From Culturomica sp. (GTDB lineage: Bacteria; Bacteroidota; Bacteroidia; Bacteroidales; Marinifilaceae): 48,613 bases of DNA. Shown piece by piece: positions 7,105 to 16,287 of the stretch; within the stretch, counting starts at the first letter, position 1, and every line of letters begins with the position of its first letter. The notes beneath the pieces were generated by a model that worked only from the letters and a program-made list of their open reading frames with translations, did no database searches and was not told where the DNA came from. The translations under genes and the position numbers were made by a program. The DNA is taken from assembly GCA_031271755.1 (NCBI GenBank), contig JAISVB010000051.1, positions 1 through 48,613 of the forward strand. Direction: 5' to 3'.

Positions 7105-8802
7105 TTATTTTTCGGGGAGTGTAAAAATAAACTCCAACCCCGTGGGAAGGTTGTTTCTCACCGAAATAGCGCCCCCGTGAAATTGAATGGTATTCTTTAC
7201 GATCGAAAGGCCGAGTCCCGATCCGCCCGTATCCCGCGTACGACCTTCGTTCACCCGGTAAAAACGCTCGAACAGGCGGTTTAAATGCCGTTGGTCGGCA
7301 ATGCCCGCCCCCGTATCGGCAAATGAAAACTGCACCATTCCGTCCCGGAGTGAAGAGGCTTTGATGCGGATCTCGATATCGTTTCCGGCGTGTGCGGTTA
7401 CATTGTCCGTCAGGTTGCGGAACACAGAGTAGAGCAGGCTTTCGTTGCCGCGAAGGGTCAGTCCCGGCGGAATATCGACGACAAACGCAATGTTTTTCTC
7501 CGACAAGGCGGCGGCCATGTCGATCCGAACCCGCTCAAGCAATTGGGCCGCATCCACCTCCGAAAACACAAAAGCATCCTGCTTTCCGTCCAAACGGGTC
7601 AACAAACTCATATCGGAGATCAGTTCCGAAAGGGTTTTTGTCTGGAAATAAGCGCGTTCAAGGTATTCATGCGCCTTCGCTTCACCAAGGTCATTGTGCA
7701 GCAAAATCTCCAGAAACCCCCGAATACTGGTCACGGGCGTGCGCAGCTCGTGGGCAACATTGCCGGTCAGCTCCTGTTTCATGCGGCGGTTTCTTTCCTG
7801 AGCGGTCACATCGGTCAGGATGATCTCGAAACTGCTGTCTTCAAAAATATTCAGCCGCAGGAGGAACTCCTTGCCGTTTCCGGTCAGGCGGGTCTCGTAA
7901 TAGTCGTCACCTCCCCTGTCATCCAAAAATTTCTCCACATCCGGAAAGCGTACCACCGAGATCATATCATCGAACAGGACGTTGAAATACTGCACAAAAA
8001 GTCCGTTGCTGAAAGCCACTGAACGGTCGGGGTTGAAGAAACAGACCCCTTCCGCCAACGTCCGGATGTGCAGCAAAAGTTTTTCCCGCTCCTGCACCAG
8101 GTGTTTCTCGTTGGCGGTGATGCGGTTGAAATTTTCGGCCAGCCTGCCGGCAACCTCCCCAAATTCGTTGTCCGGAAACTTGGGCGCCTGCACCTCGTTT
8201 TGCGTACTGTCCAGCGAAGCCGCAAAATTACGCAGGTGCCGCACCGTCCGTCCGAAATAACGTCCTGTATAATAGATGAAATAAAGCCCGATCAAAAACA
8301 GACCGACAATAAAATACAAAAACGCATTGTCGGGTTTTAGGAACGACTGCAACCGGATGTTGTAGGGCAGCGCAACGCGTATGATCAACGACCCGCCGTA
8401 ATCTTTCGCATAGTAGAGATAAGCCCTGTCGTTGGAGGCCGATGTACGGATAAACGTTCCGCTCCCCGTCCGTACGGCGCTTCTGATTTCAGGGCGTTCG
8501 GCGTGGTTTTCCATCGCGTCGGGATCGGGAACAACGTTGTCATAGAGCACTCGCCCGCTTCGCTCCACAAGCGTGAGGCGAATATCGGACGGCATCAATC
8601 GCAACAGGCTGTCCATCGGGGCACCGCCGCGAAACAGCAGGTATTGCGATACCTCGCCGGCGTAAGCATCTAACCGTTCCTGCAGGGCCTCGGTTTTGTA
8701 ACGCCGTATCCTCCCCTGGTCAAAAAGGACGATGGCCGCGGCGAACAGCGCAAAAATAACGAGGAAACTCAGGACAAGCCGCTGTTGGAAGTTCAGGTTC
8801 AT
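7105..8802 (-). CDS. phoR: Phosphate-regulon sensor histidine kinase PhoR
   Basis: Membrane sensor kinase of 565 aa: TM1 at about 8-27, a periplasmic domain (28-158), TM2 at about 160-178, a HAMP-like linker, a PAS-like region (about 245-335), HisKA with His351 in VAHELRTP, and a HATPase domain with DTGAGI and GSGLGLSI. It phosphorylates PhoB when phosphate is short and usually reads the state of the Pst transporter through PhoU. Its start overlaps the phoB stop by 4 bp, so the two are coupled. It is the last gene of the porin-pst-pho operon. Its large extracytoplasmic domain differs from the short loop of E. coli PhoR and resembles the Gram-positive type. Confidence 0.93.
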   Translation of the reverse strand: MNLNFQQRLVLSFLVIFALFAAAIVLFDQGRIRRYKTEALQERLDAYAGEVSQYLLFRGGAPMDSLLRLMPSDIRLTLVERSGRVLYDNVVPDPDAMENHAERPEIRSAVRTGSGTFIRTSASNDRAYLYYAKDYGGSLIIRVALPYNIRLQSFLKPDNAFLYFIVGLFLIGLYFIYYTGRYFGRTVRHLRNFAASLDSTQNEVQAPKFPDNEFGEVAGRLAENFNRITANEKHLVQEREKLLLHIRTLAEGVCFFNPDRSVAFSNGLFVQYFNVLFDDMISVVRFPDVEKFLDDRGGDDYYETRLTGNGKEFLLRLNIFEDSSFEIILTDVTAQERNRRMKQELTGNVAHELRTPVTSIRGFLEILLHNDLGEAKAHEYLERAYFQTKTLSELISDMSLLTRLDGKQDAFVFSEVDAAQLLERVRIDMAAALSEKNIAFVVDIPPGLTLRGNESLLYSVFRNLTDNVTAHAGNDIEIRIKASSLRDGMVQFSFADTGAGIADQRHLNRLFERFYRVNEGRTRDTGGSGLGLSIVKNTIQFHGGAISVRNNLPTGLEFIFTLPEK

Positions 8803-9485
8803 TTCTCTTCGGGATTAAACCGGTAACCATAGCCGGCGCGGCTCGAAATCCACGCCGCCTTATCGCCCATTTTTTTACGCAAACGCGTAATGTGGACATC
8901 CACGGTTCGTTCGGTTATGTAAGGAGCATCTTTCCAAATCCGGTCGATGATCTCCTCGCGGGAGAACAGACGATTGGGATGAGTCGCCAGCAAAGAGAGT
9001 ATTTCGAACTCGGTCTTGGTGAGCGGGACAACCCGGCCGCCGATCAGCAACTCCTTCGTCTGGAAATCCAACGCAAGATCGTCTATGACCAGCCGGTCGG
9101 TTGTTTTTGCCTCCGTCTCACGACCGCGTTTCAGCACCGCTTTGACCCGCGCCGAAACCTCTTTGAGCGAGAACGGTTTGGAGATATAGTCGTCGCCGCC
9201 TACCGAAAAGCCGGTCAGCATATCGTTCTCCGTATCTTTGGCCGTAAGAAATACGATCGGTACGGCATGCCCTTCTTTACGCAACTTCTCCGCCAGCCGG
9301 TAGCCCGACATACCTCCCATCATCACATCGAGCAGGATGAGCGAATGTTCCGGAGAGAGTTTTTTCAACGCCTCTTCCGCAGAGTGGGCCGTATCGACCT
9401 CATACCCTTCGTTCGCCAGATTGAACGAAAGTATTTCGCATATATCCTGTTCGTCGTCGACAATCATTATCTTTTCCGCCATCAC
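8799..9485 (-). CDS. phoB: Phosphate-regulon response regulator PhoB (OmpR family)
   Basis: A 228-aa two-domain regulator. The receiver has an acidic pocket (VDDE at 9-12), phosphoacceptor Asp53 in LILLDVMM and the KPF lysine near 106. The winged-helix DNA-binding domain ends in the typical RTVDVHITRLRKK and YGYRF. It activates phosphate-starvation genes by binding 11-bp-period direct repeats, and two such candidates lie in this operon. The start could be one codon later (MAEKI). It is coupled to phoR by a 4-bp overlap and sits 27 bp after phoU. Confidence 0.93.
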   Translation of the reverse strand: MMAEKIMIVDDEQDICEILSFNLANEGYEVDTAHSAEEALKKLSPEHSLILLDVMMGGMSGYRLAEKLRKEGHAVPIVFLTAKDTENDMLTGFSVGGDDYISKPFSLKEVSARVKAVLKRGRETEAKTTDRLVIDDLALDFQTKELLIGGRVVPLTKTEFEILSLLATHPNRLFSREEIIDRIWKDAPYITERTVDVHITRLRKKMGDKAAWISSRAGYGYRFNPEEK

Positions 9486-9512
9486 TTGACTATTTATTTA
9501 CAAAAATAGGGA

Positions 9513-10181
9513 TTATTCCCTATTTTTACTGTGTTTCAATATTTTTGCATCGATATAAAACACGATCTCCTCGACGATGTTGCTGCAATGGTCGCCAATG
9601 CGCTCAAGCTTACGCAGCACCAACAGGGTTTCGAGTATACAGTAGCCTTGAGCCGGATTTTTTTCAATGTGTCCCGTCAATATGCCGACAGCCTTCCGGT
9701 AAAGAGCGTCAACCTCTTCGTCCTTACGCAGGATCCGGCCCGAAAGCTTCGTATTTTCGGATTCAAGGGTCACAAAACTGTCCGAAAGCATGGAGATGAC
9801 GGTGTCGAACATGGCCTCTATCCCCAACTCCTCTTTCAACGCACCGGCCAATTGGCTGCAGGCGTCTAAAATGACATGCCGGGCGATCCCGTCGGCAAAA
9901 TCGCCGATCCGTTCCAGCGTTCCGCTGATCTTGATGAGCGACAGCACCAATCGCAGATCGACCGCCACCGGTGCGAACAGGGCAATAAAATTCTCACAAT
10001 CGCTGTCTATTTTCAGTTCAAAGGTATTGACCCTTTTTTCGCGGCTCGCCACCTCGCGAGCCAGTTCAATATCGCCCGTAAGATACGCCTGTTTCGCTTT
10101 TTCGAGTTGTGAAAGCACTAACCGCCACATCTCGCCGACCTGCTCTTTCAGCCCGGTCAACTCTTTTTCTGTATGCTTCAT
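9513..10181 (-). CDS. phoU: Phosphate signalling protein PhoU
   Basis: An all-helical 222-aa cytoplasmic protein made of two PhoU three-helix repeats, each with the metal-binding E-R-I-G-D-type motif: LERIGDFADGI and LERIGDHCSNI. PhoU links Pst transporter activity to PhoR and damps phosphate uptake. Position between pstB and phoB on the same strand is the usual order. Confidence 0.95.
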   Translation of the reverse strand: MKHTEKELTGLKEQVGEMWRLVLSQLEKAKQAYLTGDIELAREVASREKRVNTFELKIDSDCENFIALFAPVAVDLRLVLSLIKISGTLERIGDFADGIARHVILDACSQLAGALKEELGIEAMFDTVISMLSDSFVTLESENTKLSGRILRKDEEVDALYRKAVGILTGHIEKNPAQGYCILETLLVLRKLERIGDHCSNIVEEIVFYIDAKILKHSKNRE

Positions 10182-10194
10182 ACGTTCTGTTTTT

Positions 10195-10941
10195 TCAACC
10201 GAATCTTCCTGTTATGTAGTTTTGTGTCTGCTCTTTATCGGGATTAAGGAACATTTTTTTCGTATCGCTGAACTCCACCAAGTCGCCGAGCATAAAAAAA
10301 CCGGTCTTGTCGCTCACCCGCGCCGCCTGCTGCATGTTGTGGGTCACGATCACAATGGTGTAATCCTTCTTCAGTTCGTGGATCAATTCTTCTATTTTCG
10401 ACGTGGAGATGGGATCGAGCGCCGAAGCCGGTTCGTCCATCAGCAACACCGAGGGCTTGACGGCCAGCGCACGGGCGATACAGAGTCGCTGCTGCTGACC
10501 GCCGGAGAGTTCGAACGCCGATTTTTTCAATTTGTCCTTCACCTCGTTCCAGAGCGCCGCTCCGGCCAGCGACTCCTCAACGCGCTGTTCGATAAATTTC
10601 CGGTCGCCGACACCGTTTACGCGCAGCCCGTACGCCACGTTCTCAAAGATCGATTTGGGGAACGGATTGGGTTTCTGGAACACCATGCCGACCTGTTTAC
10701 GCAGTTCATCGACATTCACCCCCCGGGCATAAATATCTCTCCCGTCGACAATACACTCCCCTGTCAGGCGGGTACCGGGAATCAGGTCGTTCATGCGATT
10801 GAACAGTCTCAGGAAGGTGGATTTTCCACACCCCGACGGGCCGATAAACGCCGTCACGGTATGGGCTTCCATCTCCATAGAGATCCCTTTCAGGGCATGA
10901 AAATCGCTGTAGTAAAAATCTATATTTTTTGATTGGATCAT
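10195..10941 (-). CDS. pstB: Phosphate ABC transporter ATP-binding protein PstB
   Basis: A 248-aa ABC ATPase energising high-affinity phosphate import with PstA and PstC. It shows Walker A GPSGCGKS (33-40), Q loop VFQKPNPFP, signature LSGGQQQR, Walker [14 protein letters not shown] and the switch His in VTHNMQQA. The motif [16 protein letters not shown] is typical of PstB rather than other importers. One base separates it from pstA. Confidence 0.97.
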   Translation of the reverse strand: MIQSKNIDFYYSDFHALKGISMEMEAHTVTAFIGPSGCGKSTFLRLFNRMNDLIPGTRLTGECIVDGRDIYARGVNVDELRKQVGMVFQKPNPFPKSIFENVAYGLRVNGVGDRKFIEQRVEESLAGAALWNEVKDKLKKSAFELSGGQQQRLCIARALAVKPSVLLMDEPASALDPISTSKIEELIHELKKDYTIVIVTHNMQQAARVSDKTGFFMLGDLVEFSDTKKMFLNPDKEQTQNYITGRFG

Positions 10942-10942
10942 A

Positions 10943-11797
10943 TCAGTTTGTCTTTACTTTTTTGCCGAAATACCGGCGCAAAATAGATGCGAGTATGTTC
11001 ATAATCAATACAATAACGATCAACACCAGCGCTGTCCCGTATGCAATGGGACGGGCGGATTCAAGATCTGTTCCACTGGTGGCGATGACATACAGGTGAT
11101 AGGGAAGCGCCATGACCTGGTCGAAAATACCGGTCGGGAGTTTCGGCAAAAAGTAGGCTGCCACCGTAAAAAGGATCGGCGCCGTCTCGCCCGACACACG
11201 GCCGATGGAGAGTATCAGCCCCGTCACAATATTCGGGAACGCCATCGGAAGCACCACCCGGCGGATCGTTTGCAGTTTGGTAGCTCCCAAAGCAAGACTG
11301 CCGGTGCGGAACGAGTCGGGAATGGCTTTCAGGGCCTCCTCCGTCGTCCGTATGACCAAAGGCAAAACCAGTAGCCCCAGCGTAAACGACCCCGCAAGGA
11401 TCGAGTCTCCCCAACCCAATGTATTCACAAAGAGCGACATTCCGAACAGGCCGAAGATGATGGAAGGAATGCCGCCGAGATTATCGGTCATGATCCGGAT
11501 AAATCGCACCACACGTCCGTTACCTGCATATTCCGTCGTATAGATCGCCGACATCACCCCGATCGGGAACGCCACGATCATACTCCCGAGGATCAGGCAG
11601 CAGGTCCCGACAATGGCCGGAAAGATCCCTCCTCCCGTCATTCCGTCCGTGGGCGCTTCCGTCAGAAATTCCCAGTCAATGACCCCGATCCCGTTCCAGA
11701 TGATAAAACCGAGGATCCACAGCAGGATCCCTACCACGATCAGGCCGAGGAGTCGGAAAATCCAGAAAGCGATGTTTTGGCCGGTATGCTTGCTCAT
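10943..11797 (-). CDS. pstA: Phosphate ABC transporter permease PstA
   Basis: Integral membrane permease of 284 aa with about six membrane helices. The coupling-helix region carries the conserved [19 protein letters not shown], the site that docks on PstB. The start at 11797 (MSKHTGQN) is chosen because a longer upstream frame would overlap pstC by about 80 bp, and the first hydrophobic helix follows this Met directly. It begins 2 bp after the pstC stop. Confidence 0.95.
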   Translation of the reverse strand: MSKHTGQNIAFWIFRLLGLIVVGILLWILGFIIWNGIGVIDWEFLTEAPTDGMTGGGIFPAIVGTCCLILGSMIVAFPIGVMSAIYTTEYAGNGRVVRFIRIMTDNLGGIPSIIFGLFGMSLFVNTLGWGDSILAGSFTLGLLVLPLVIRTTEEALKAIPDSFRTGSLALGATKLQTIRRVVLPMAFPNIVTGLILSIGRVSGETAPILFTVAAYFLPKLPTGIFDQVMALPYHLYVIATSGTDLESARPIAYGTALVLIVIVLIMNILASILRRYFGKKVKTN

Positions 11798-11799
11798 GA

Positions 11800-13014
11800 T
11801 CAAAGTCCTTTGTTGTGTTGCCGCTTGGAGATCGCTTCCGCCGTTATGTTGATGACCAGCGTGATCAGGAACAGGATGCACCCCAGCATAAAAAGCGCCT
11901 GGTAATGCGCACCGCCCGCCGGAGCTTCACCGAGTTCGGCAGCGATCGTGGCGGGAATGGTACGCAAAGGCGCGAACAATGTTTTCGGGATCACGGCGGC
12001 ATTTCCCGTGACCATCAGCACGGCCATCGTCTCTCCGATCGCACGGCCGATGCCCAGCACCACGGCCGCCGAAATACCCGATTTTGCGTACGGAACGATG
12101 ACCCTGTAGATGGTTTGCCAATGGGTAGCCCCCAACGCCAGACTGGCTTCGCGCATCGCCCGGGGCGTGTTGCGCATCGCATCCTCCGCAACGGTGATGA
12201 TGGTCGGCAAGGCCATGATCGCCAAAATGACGCTTCCCGTAAATCCCGTTTCCCCCACGGGCAAGCCGAATGCTTTTTGCACCAGCGGCACCAACACCAC
12301 CAATCCGAAAAATCCGTACACCACCGACGGGATCCCCGCCAGCAATTCGATGGCCGGTTTCAACAGTTTACGTGTCTGCTCGTTGGCCAGTTCCGAAAGG
12401 TAAATGGCGACTCCCAGCCCGAGCGGAAGGGCTATAAAAATAGCGATGATACTCACCCACAACGTTCCCAGGAGCAGCGGCAGTGTGCCGAATTGCGGCG
12501 CCGGCGTTGCCGTAGGGATCCATTCGCGCCCGCCGAAAAAATCTCCGGCTGTGATATGCTCGCTGCGCAGCATCCGGACACCTTTCAAATCGCGCGGCAG
12601 GTACTCTTCGGGCAAAAATGCAATGATGCCCGGCGAAGAGGCGACTACCTCGCCCAATTTGTCCGGCAACAGGGCATAATCGTTCTCCGCTCCGAGTTCT
12701 TCGTCGCTGTACCGCGAAAAAATATCGTCGAAACGAAACAGTTCGATCGCTTCGTCCTTCCCGCCGAGTTCCGCCCAATTCACAATCGCGTAGTCGAAAA
12801 TCTGCTTGATCTGAAAGGGGGTCAACCGGTCGACAGGGTTCGCAACGTTCACACACAAAGCATATCCTTTCTCCACTGCCGGGCTTTTAAACAGTCCCAG
12901 CCCCTCGCGGAACAGAAAAACAACAATAAGCAGGATGGTAACCGTCGTCACCGCCCCGCTCAAAGTCAACATACCTTCTGCTATTTTTTCGACGATCCGT
13001 CTGAATCGTTTCAT
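11800..13014 (-). CDS. pstC: Phosphate ABC transporter permease PstC with PstS-like periplasmic insert
   Basis: Permease of 404 aa, about 100 longer than E. coli PstC. After TM1 (about 18-36) comes an extracytoplasmic insert (about 48-160) whose first part matches this operon's own PstS: LTPFQIKQIF...IVNWAELGG against PstS LTREQLEGIF...ITNWKEVGG. Its later SSPGIIAFLPEEYL resembles PstS TPGGIGYIGLAYL. The remaining permease half has five helices and the coupling loop LALGATHWQTIYRVIVP. The insert may be a tethered partial binding domain that helps dock or receive phosphate. Extended PstC proteins seem common in this phylum; the functional reading is inference. Confidence 0.94.
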   Translation of the reverse strand: MKRFRRIVEKIAEGMLTLSGAVTTVTILLIVVFLFREGLGLFKSPAVEKGYALCVNVANPVDRLTPFQIKQIFDYAIVNWAELGGKDEAIELFRFDDIFSRYSDEELGAENDYALLPDKLGEVVASSPGIIAFLPEEYLPRDLKGVRMLRSEHITAGDFFGGREWIPTATPAPQFGTLPLLLGTLWVSIIAIFIALPLGLGVAIYLSELANEQTRKLLKPAIELLAGIPSVVYGFFGLVVLVPLVQKAFGLPVGETGFTGSVILAIMALPTIITVAEDAMRNTPRAMREASLALGATHWQTIYRVIVPYAKSGISAAVVLGIGRAIGETMAVLMVTGNAAVIPKTLFAPLRTIPATIAAELGEAPAGGAHYQALFMLGCILFLITLVINITAEAISKRQHNKGL

Positions 13015-13047
13015 TACGTCTTATTTATACGTGTAGAGGCTGCCTGT

Positions 13048-13863
13048 TTATTCCACTGTTATAAAACCGATCTCGCCGACGATCTTTTGCCCCGCAGCCG
13101 AAAGAACATAGTCCACAAAAGGTTTTACCACTTTTTCCGAATCCGTTGCATAATAATAATAGAGCGGACGTACGATCGGATAGGTTTCGTTCTTGGCGTT
13201 GGCCACCGACGGTTCTACAAACGTTTTGCCCTGATCGTACGACACATGGATCGCCTTGATCGACTTATTGAGATAGGCCAGGCCGATGTATCCGATCCCG
13301 CCGGGGGTCTGTCCGATCGACTGCACGATGGCGCCGGTGGCGGGCATATTCATGATACCGCTCATGTAGTTGCGGTTTTGCAACACGCTCTCTTTGAAAA
13401 ATTCATACGTCCCGGACGAGGTTTCACGCGAATAGGGCACAATCTTCAGATCGGCTCCGCCCACCTCTTTCCAGTTGGTGATCTTGCCGGTGAAAATGCC
13501 TTCCAACTGTTCGCGGGTAAGGTTTGTCACCCTGTTTCCGGGGTGTACGATCACGGCAAGTGCATCGTATGCGATGATCACCTCTTTTACGTTTTTTCCC
13601 TGCGCCTGCAGTTTCCGGCGCTCGTCGAACTTGATCCTGCGCGAGAGTTGCGCAATATCGGTAGTGCCTTCGAGCAAAGCAGAGATCCCCACGCCCGATC
13701 CGCCTCCCGTCACCGTCAGCGATGCCGACGGATGGGCTTTCATATAACTTTCAGCCTCCTGCTGTGAAAGGGGCAGACAGGTATCGGACCCTTTGATCCG
13801 TTGAGCGGTTAAAACCGAAAGAGCTGCAAGCACAACGGCCGCGGTCAATAAAATCCTTTTCAT
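13048..13863 (-). CDS. pstS: Periplasmic phosphate-binding protein PstS
   Basis: A 271-aa solute-binding protein with an N-terminal signal peptide ending near LSVLTAQ (about 20). Phosphate-binding features include the first-lobe segment IKGSDT, GGGSGVGI (53-60), and SRETSSGTYEFF in the second lobe, where Ser and Arg bind phosphate. It delivers phosphate to PstCA. A Pho-box-like repeat lies 79-96 bp upstream, between this gene and the porin, so it may have its own starvation promoter in addition to read-through. Confidence 0.96.
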   Translation of the reverse strand: MKRILLTAAVVLAALSVLTAQRIKGSDTCLPLSQQEAESYMKAHPSASLTVTGGGSGVGISALLEGTTDIAQLSRRIKFDERRKLQAQGKNVKEVIIAYDALAVIVHPGNRVTNLTREQLEGIFTGKITNWKEVGGADLKIVPYSRETSSGTYEFFKESVLQNRNYMSGIMNMPATGAIVQSIGQTPGGIGYIGLAYLNKSIKAIHVSYDQGKTFVEPSVANAKNETYPIVRPLYYYYATDSEKVVKPFVDYVLSAAGQKIVGEIGFITVE

Positions 13864-13941
13864 ACGTTTATAATTTGATTCTTGTTGTTCTTATTTCTGT
13901 TTCAAATTTCCACAACAGATGTCACGAATCAGATACGTCCG

Positions 13942-13959
13942 TGTTACGATCCTGTTAAG
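13942..13959 (-). promoter_or_regulatory. Pho-box-like direct repeat upstream of pstS
   Basis: Read on the plus strand: TGTTACG-ATCC-TGTTAAG, two 7-mers with an 11-bp period, the same layout as the repeat before the porin gene and as PhoB sites in other bacteria (7-bp repeat, 4-bp gap). It lies in the porin-pstS gap. Binding by PhoB is inferred. Confidence 0.5.
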
Positions 13960-13978
13960 ATTTTCCGTTTGGGCCTGT

Positions 13979-15214
13979 TTAAAATTTGTGTTGCAAACGC
14001 AAGGTGAAGACATCGTTCCTGATCTCTGTATTTTCGTTGCAGTTGAAATCGTACCAGACGGACAATCGCATTCCGGGTTTGAAATCCCAAAGCGCCCCCA
14101 CACCATACGTGTGTACGCGCAGATCCGCCTCCACAGTACCGCCCCGGCCGATCTCATCCCCCGAAATCCGGGTATTGGGGTCGTACCAGTCGTATTTTCC
14201 GGTAACAGCCACCGGCGCTTTACCTATATAATGCACAAGCATCGCATAGCCGCCGTTGAAGGTACGCAGGTAGGTATCTCCCGCCGGGAGAGACGAGGCG
14301 TTGGGGCTGTTCGTTTTGTGCTGGAAGCCCGGCTGCCGGCCAAAAAGGTATTCGCCGTGCAATTTGGTCGTCCCCAGCGCCGACGAAACGGCAAACTGAA
14401 GATCGAGCCCCGTGTATTCGCGTTTGGCAAAACCGCCTTTGTTGCTCTCACTGTGATGCAACACGAACTCTTTACCCTGCATCGAATAGACGTTTTGCGT
14501 CCCCTGGTACACCTTCCCGTTGTAGTAGGATACGCCGCCGCCGAGCGAAACGTTTCTCCCCCACTTCCCGGACACCGAAAGGTGACCGATAAAGTCGCGC
14601 TTGTTGTCTGTCTCCATCTTGACGCCGTTACCGGCAAAGAGGCCTGCTTCGAGTTTAAAGATGCTCCAGGGAGAGGTTTCGGGCGCTTGCAAAATGAGCA
14701 TCGCCCCCAGATCACGTTCTTCGGGAAACAGGGTTTGAAATACGGTAGAACGCTCCGGTGATTCACGCATCGACGAAGAGTAACCGATCTCGTATCCGAA
14801 CGGACGGTTAAAAACGCCGCCCGTGAACGCCAGCGTACCGATCCAGGGATCCTTTAGCCGGAGGTATGCCTCCTTAAAACCCACTCCTTTCTCCGTCAGG
14901 TCGATCTGAAATACCGCCGAAGCGATACCGGCCTCACAGGCAAATTTAATACGCCCGCGGCGAATACCGAAACGGTCGAATGATTTTCCGGGTTCCCCAT
15001 TGGCAGCGCCGACCTTCAGGAAGGCGGCCTCCTCTCCCCATTGATACTGTCCCTGGATATAACCGGAAAATTTCCATTTTTTGAGTTTGGCCACCTCGCT
15101 CTCCAGCAATCCGATCCTTTTTTCGATCTCTCCGTCATCAAGAGGCATCTTCTGCGCCCTTGCAGCCACCGCCGTGCATAGCAACAGCAGCAGGAATGTC
15201 ACAATTCTTCCCAT
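13979..15214 (-). CDS. Phosphate-selective porin (OprO/OprP family)
   Basis: Outer-membrane protein of 411 aa: signal peptide ending near ARAQ (about 20), a short heptad segment EIEKRIGLLESEVAKLKKW (about 28-46) likely to trimerise, then a 16-strand-type barrel with alternating aromatic strands and a C-terminal Phe (LRLQHKF). OprP-type porins pass phosphate or polyphosphate into the periplasm under starvation. As first gene of the pst-pho operon it would supply PstS. A Pho-box-like repeat and a -7 element precede it. Confidence 0.92.
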   Translation of the reverse strand: MGRIVTFLLLLLCTAVAARAQKMPLDDGEIEKRIGLLESEVAKLKKWKFSGYIQGQYQWGEEAAFLKVGAANGEPGKSFDRFGIRRGRIKFACEAGIASAVFQIDLTEKGVGFKEAYLRLKDPWIGTLAFTGGVFNRPFGYEIGYSSSMRESPERSTVFQTLFPEERDLGAMLILQAPETSPWSIFKLEAGLFAGNGVKMETDNKRDFIGHLSVSGKWGRNVSLGGGVSYYNGKVYQGTQNVYSMQGKEFVLHHSESNKGGFAKREYTGLDLQFAVSSALGTTKLHGEYLFGRQPGFQHKTNSPNASSLPAGDTYLRTFNGGYAMLVHYIGKAPVAVTGKYDWYDPNTRISGDEIGRGGTVEADLRVHTYGVGALWDFKPGMRLSVWYDFNCNENTEIRNDVFTLRLQHKF

Positions 15215-15236
15215 ATTTTATCTCTTTTTGTCGAAA

Positions 15237-15294
15237 CAAAACTACGGAAGCGTTTTTGCTTTTTTTTTAAGGATCGGTTACAAAATTGTTACAA
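15237..15294 (-). promoter_or_regulatory. Candidate PhoB-dependent promoter of the porin-pst-pho operon
   Basis: The plus strand shows a perfect 7-bp direct repeat GTTACAA-AATT-GTTACAA (15277-15294), period 11 bp, the spacing of Pho boxes. On the minus strand a -7 element TAGTTTTG (15237-15244) follows 32 bp later, 23 bp before the porin ATG. No -33 TTTG lies at the right distance, as expected for an activator-dependent promoter. Confidence 0.6.
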
Positions 15295-15310
15295 CGCCGG
15301 AGTCGCTTTT

Positions 15311-16072
15311 TTATTCTGCGTCTGTTTTTTTCTGTCCTGCCGCATGCTTCTTTCTTAATTCGAAATTTTTACCCAGATAGACCCGTCTTACCTCCGGGTC
15401 GGAAGCCAAATGTTCGGCAGTACCCGCCTGCAGGATCTTTCCGTCGTACAACAGATAGGCGCGGTCGGTAATGGAAAGTGTCTCCTGCACGTTGTGATCC
15501 GTGATCAGGATACCGATGTTTTTGTCTTTCAGCTTCTGTACGATCCCCTGGATATCCTCCACCGCGATCGGATCCACCCCTGCAAAGGGTTCGTCCAGCA
15601 AAATGAATTTCGGACGGATCGATAAAGCCCGGGCAATCTCCGTCCGGCGGCGTTCCCCACCCGAAAGCTGTATCCCCAGGCTTTTACGAATGCGCTGCAA
15701 ACCAAACTCGTCCAACATCTCCTCCAACCGGTCCCGTTGTTCCTCTTTGGACATTTTGGTCATTTCCAGTACCGCCCGGATATTATCCTCCACACTCAAC
15801 CGCCGGAACACCGAAGCTTCCTGGGCCAAATAGCCCACCCCCAATTGCGCCCGGCGAAACACAGGCTCTTTGGTGATCTCCTGATCATCCAAAAAGATCC
15901 TTCCTTCGTTCGGATTGATCAAGCCGACGATCATGTAAAAAGAGGTCGTCTTCCCGGCGCCGTTCGGCCCGAGCAACCCGACGATCTCTCCCTGCTCCAC
16001 ATGCACCGAAACCCCCTTTACCACCGTACGGCTCTTGTACTTCTTGACCAAATTCTCTGCTAATAACTTCAT
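15311..16072 (-). CDS. lptB: Lipopolysaccharide export ATPase LptB
   Basis: A 253-aa ABC ATPase that powers LPS extraction from the inner membrane with LptFG. It has Walker [10 protein letters not shown] (35-43), Q loop [17 protein letters not shown], signature [15 protein letters not shown], Walker [14 protein letters not shown] and switch His in ITDHNVQE. The QEASVFR and FAGVDPIAV segments separate LptB from LivG-type ATPases. A charged 20-residue tail rich in Lys extends beyond the usual end. It has its own promoter at 16122-16153; no other lpt gene is nearby. Confidence 0.95.
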   Translation of the reverse strand: MKLLAENLVKKYKSRTVVKGVSVHVEQGEIVGLLGPNGAGKTTSFYMIVGLINPNEGRIFLDDQEITKEPVFRRAQLGVGYLAQEASVFRRLSVEDNIRAVLEMTKMSKEEQRDRLEEMLDEFGLQRIRKSLGIQLSGGERRRTEIARALSIRPKFILLDEPFAGVDPIAVEDIQGIVQKLKDKNIGILITDHNVQETLSITDRAYLLYDGKILQAGTAEHLASDPEVRRVYLGKNFELRKKHAAGQKKTDAE

Positions 16073-16121
16073 ACGCTATTTATCGTGTATTGTGCAAACC
16101 TCTTGTTGTGTATCCTCTTGT

Positions 16122-16153
16122 CAAAGGTAATTATTTTCCACAAGAGCGGCAAA
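16122..16153 (-). promoter_or_regulatory. lptB promoter
   Basis: On the minus strand -33 TTTG (16150-16153), a 20-bp spacer and -7 TACCTTTG (16122-16129) give a consensus promoter, with a leader of about 45 nt before lptB. Confidence 0.75.
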
Positions 16154-16287
16154 TGCTCCGGCCTGTTGTTTCCGGAAGCGGGTTCCCGAAGGACAATACA
16201 CCTGCGCATCCAGACGAATCCACATAAAAAACAACAAAATTTTCCTCCATGCGTATACACCTTGAACCTCCTAAATATACACGCGAC

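Noticed and set aside
9790-10932. A 380-codon plus-strand frame
   Set aside because: Antisense to phoU and pstB, with no recognisable motif.
11815-13767. A 650-codon open frame on the plus strand
   Set aside because: It lies antisense to pstC and pstS, both of which have complete motifs and operon spacing. The product is rich in Arg, His and Gln with no domain, as expected from the mirrored codon bias.
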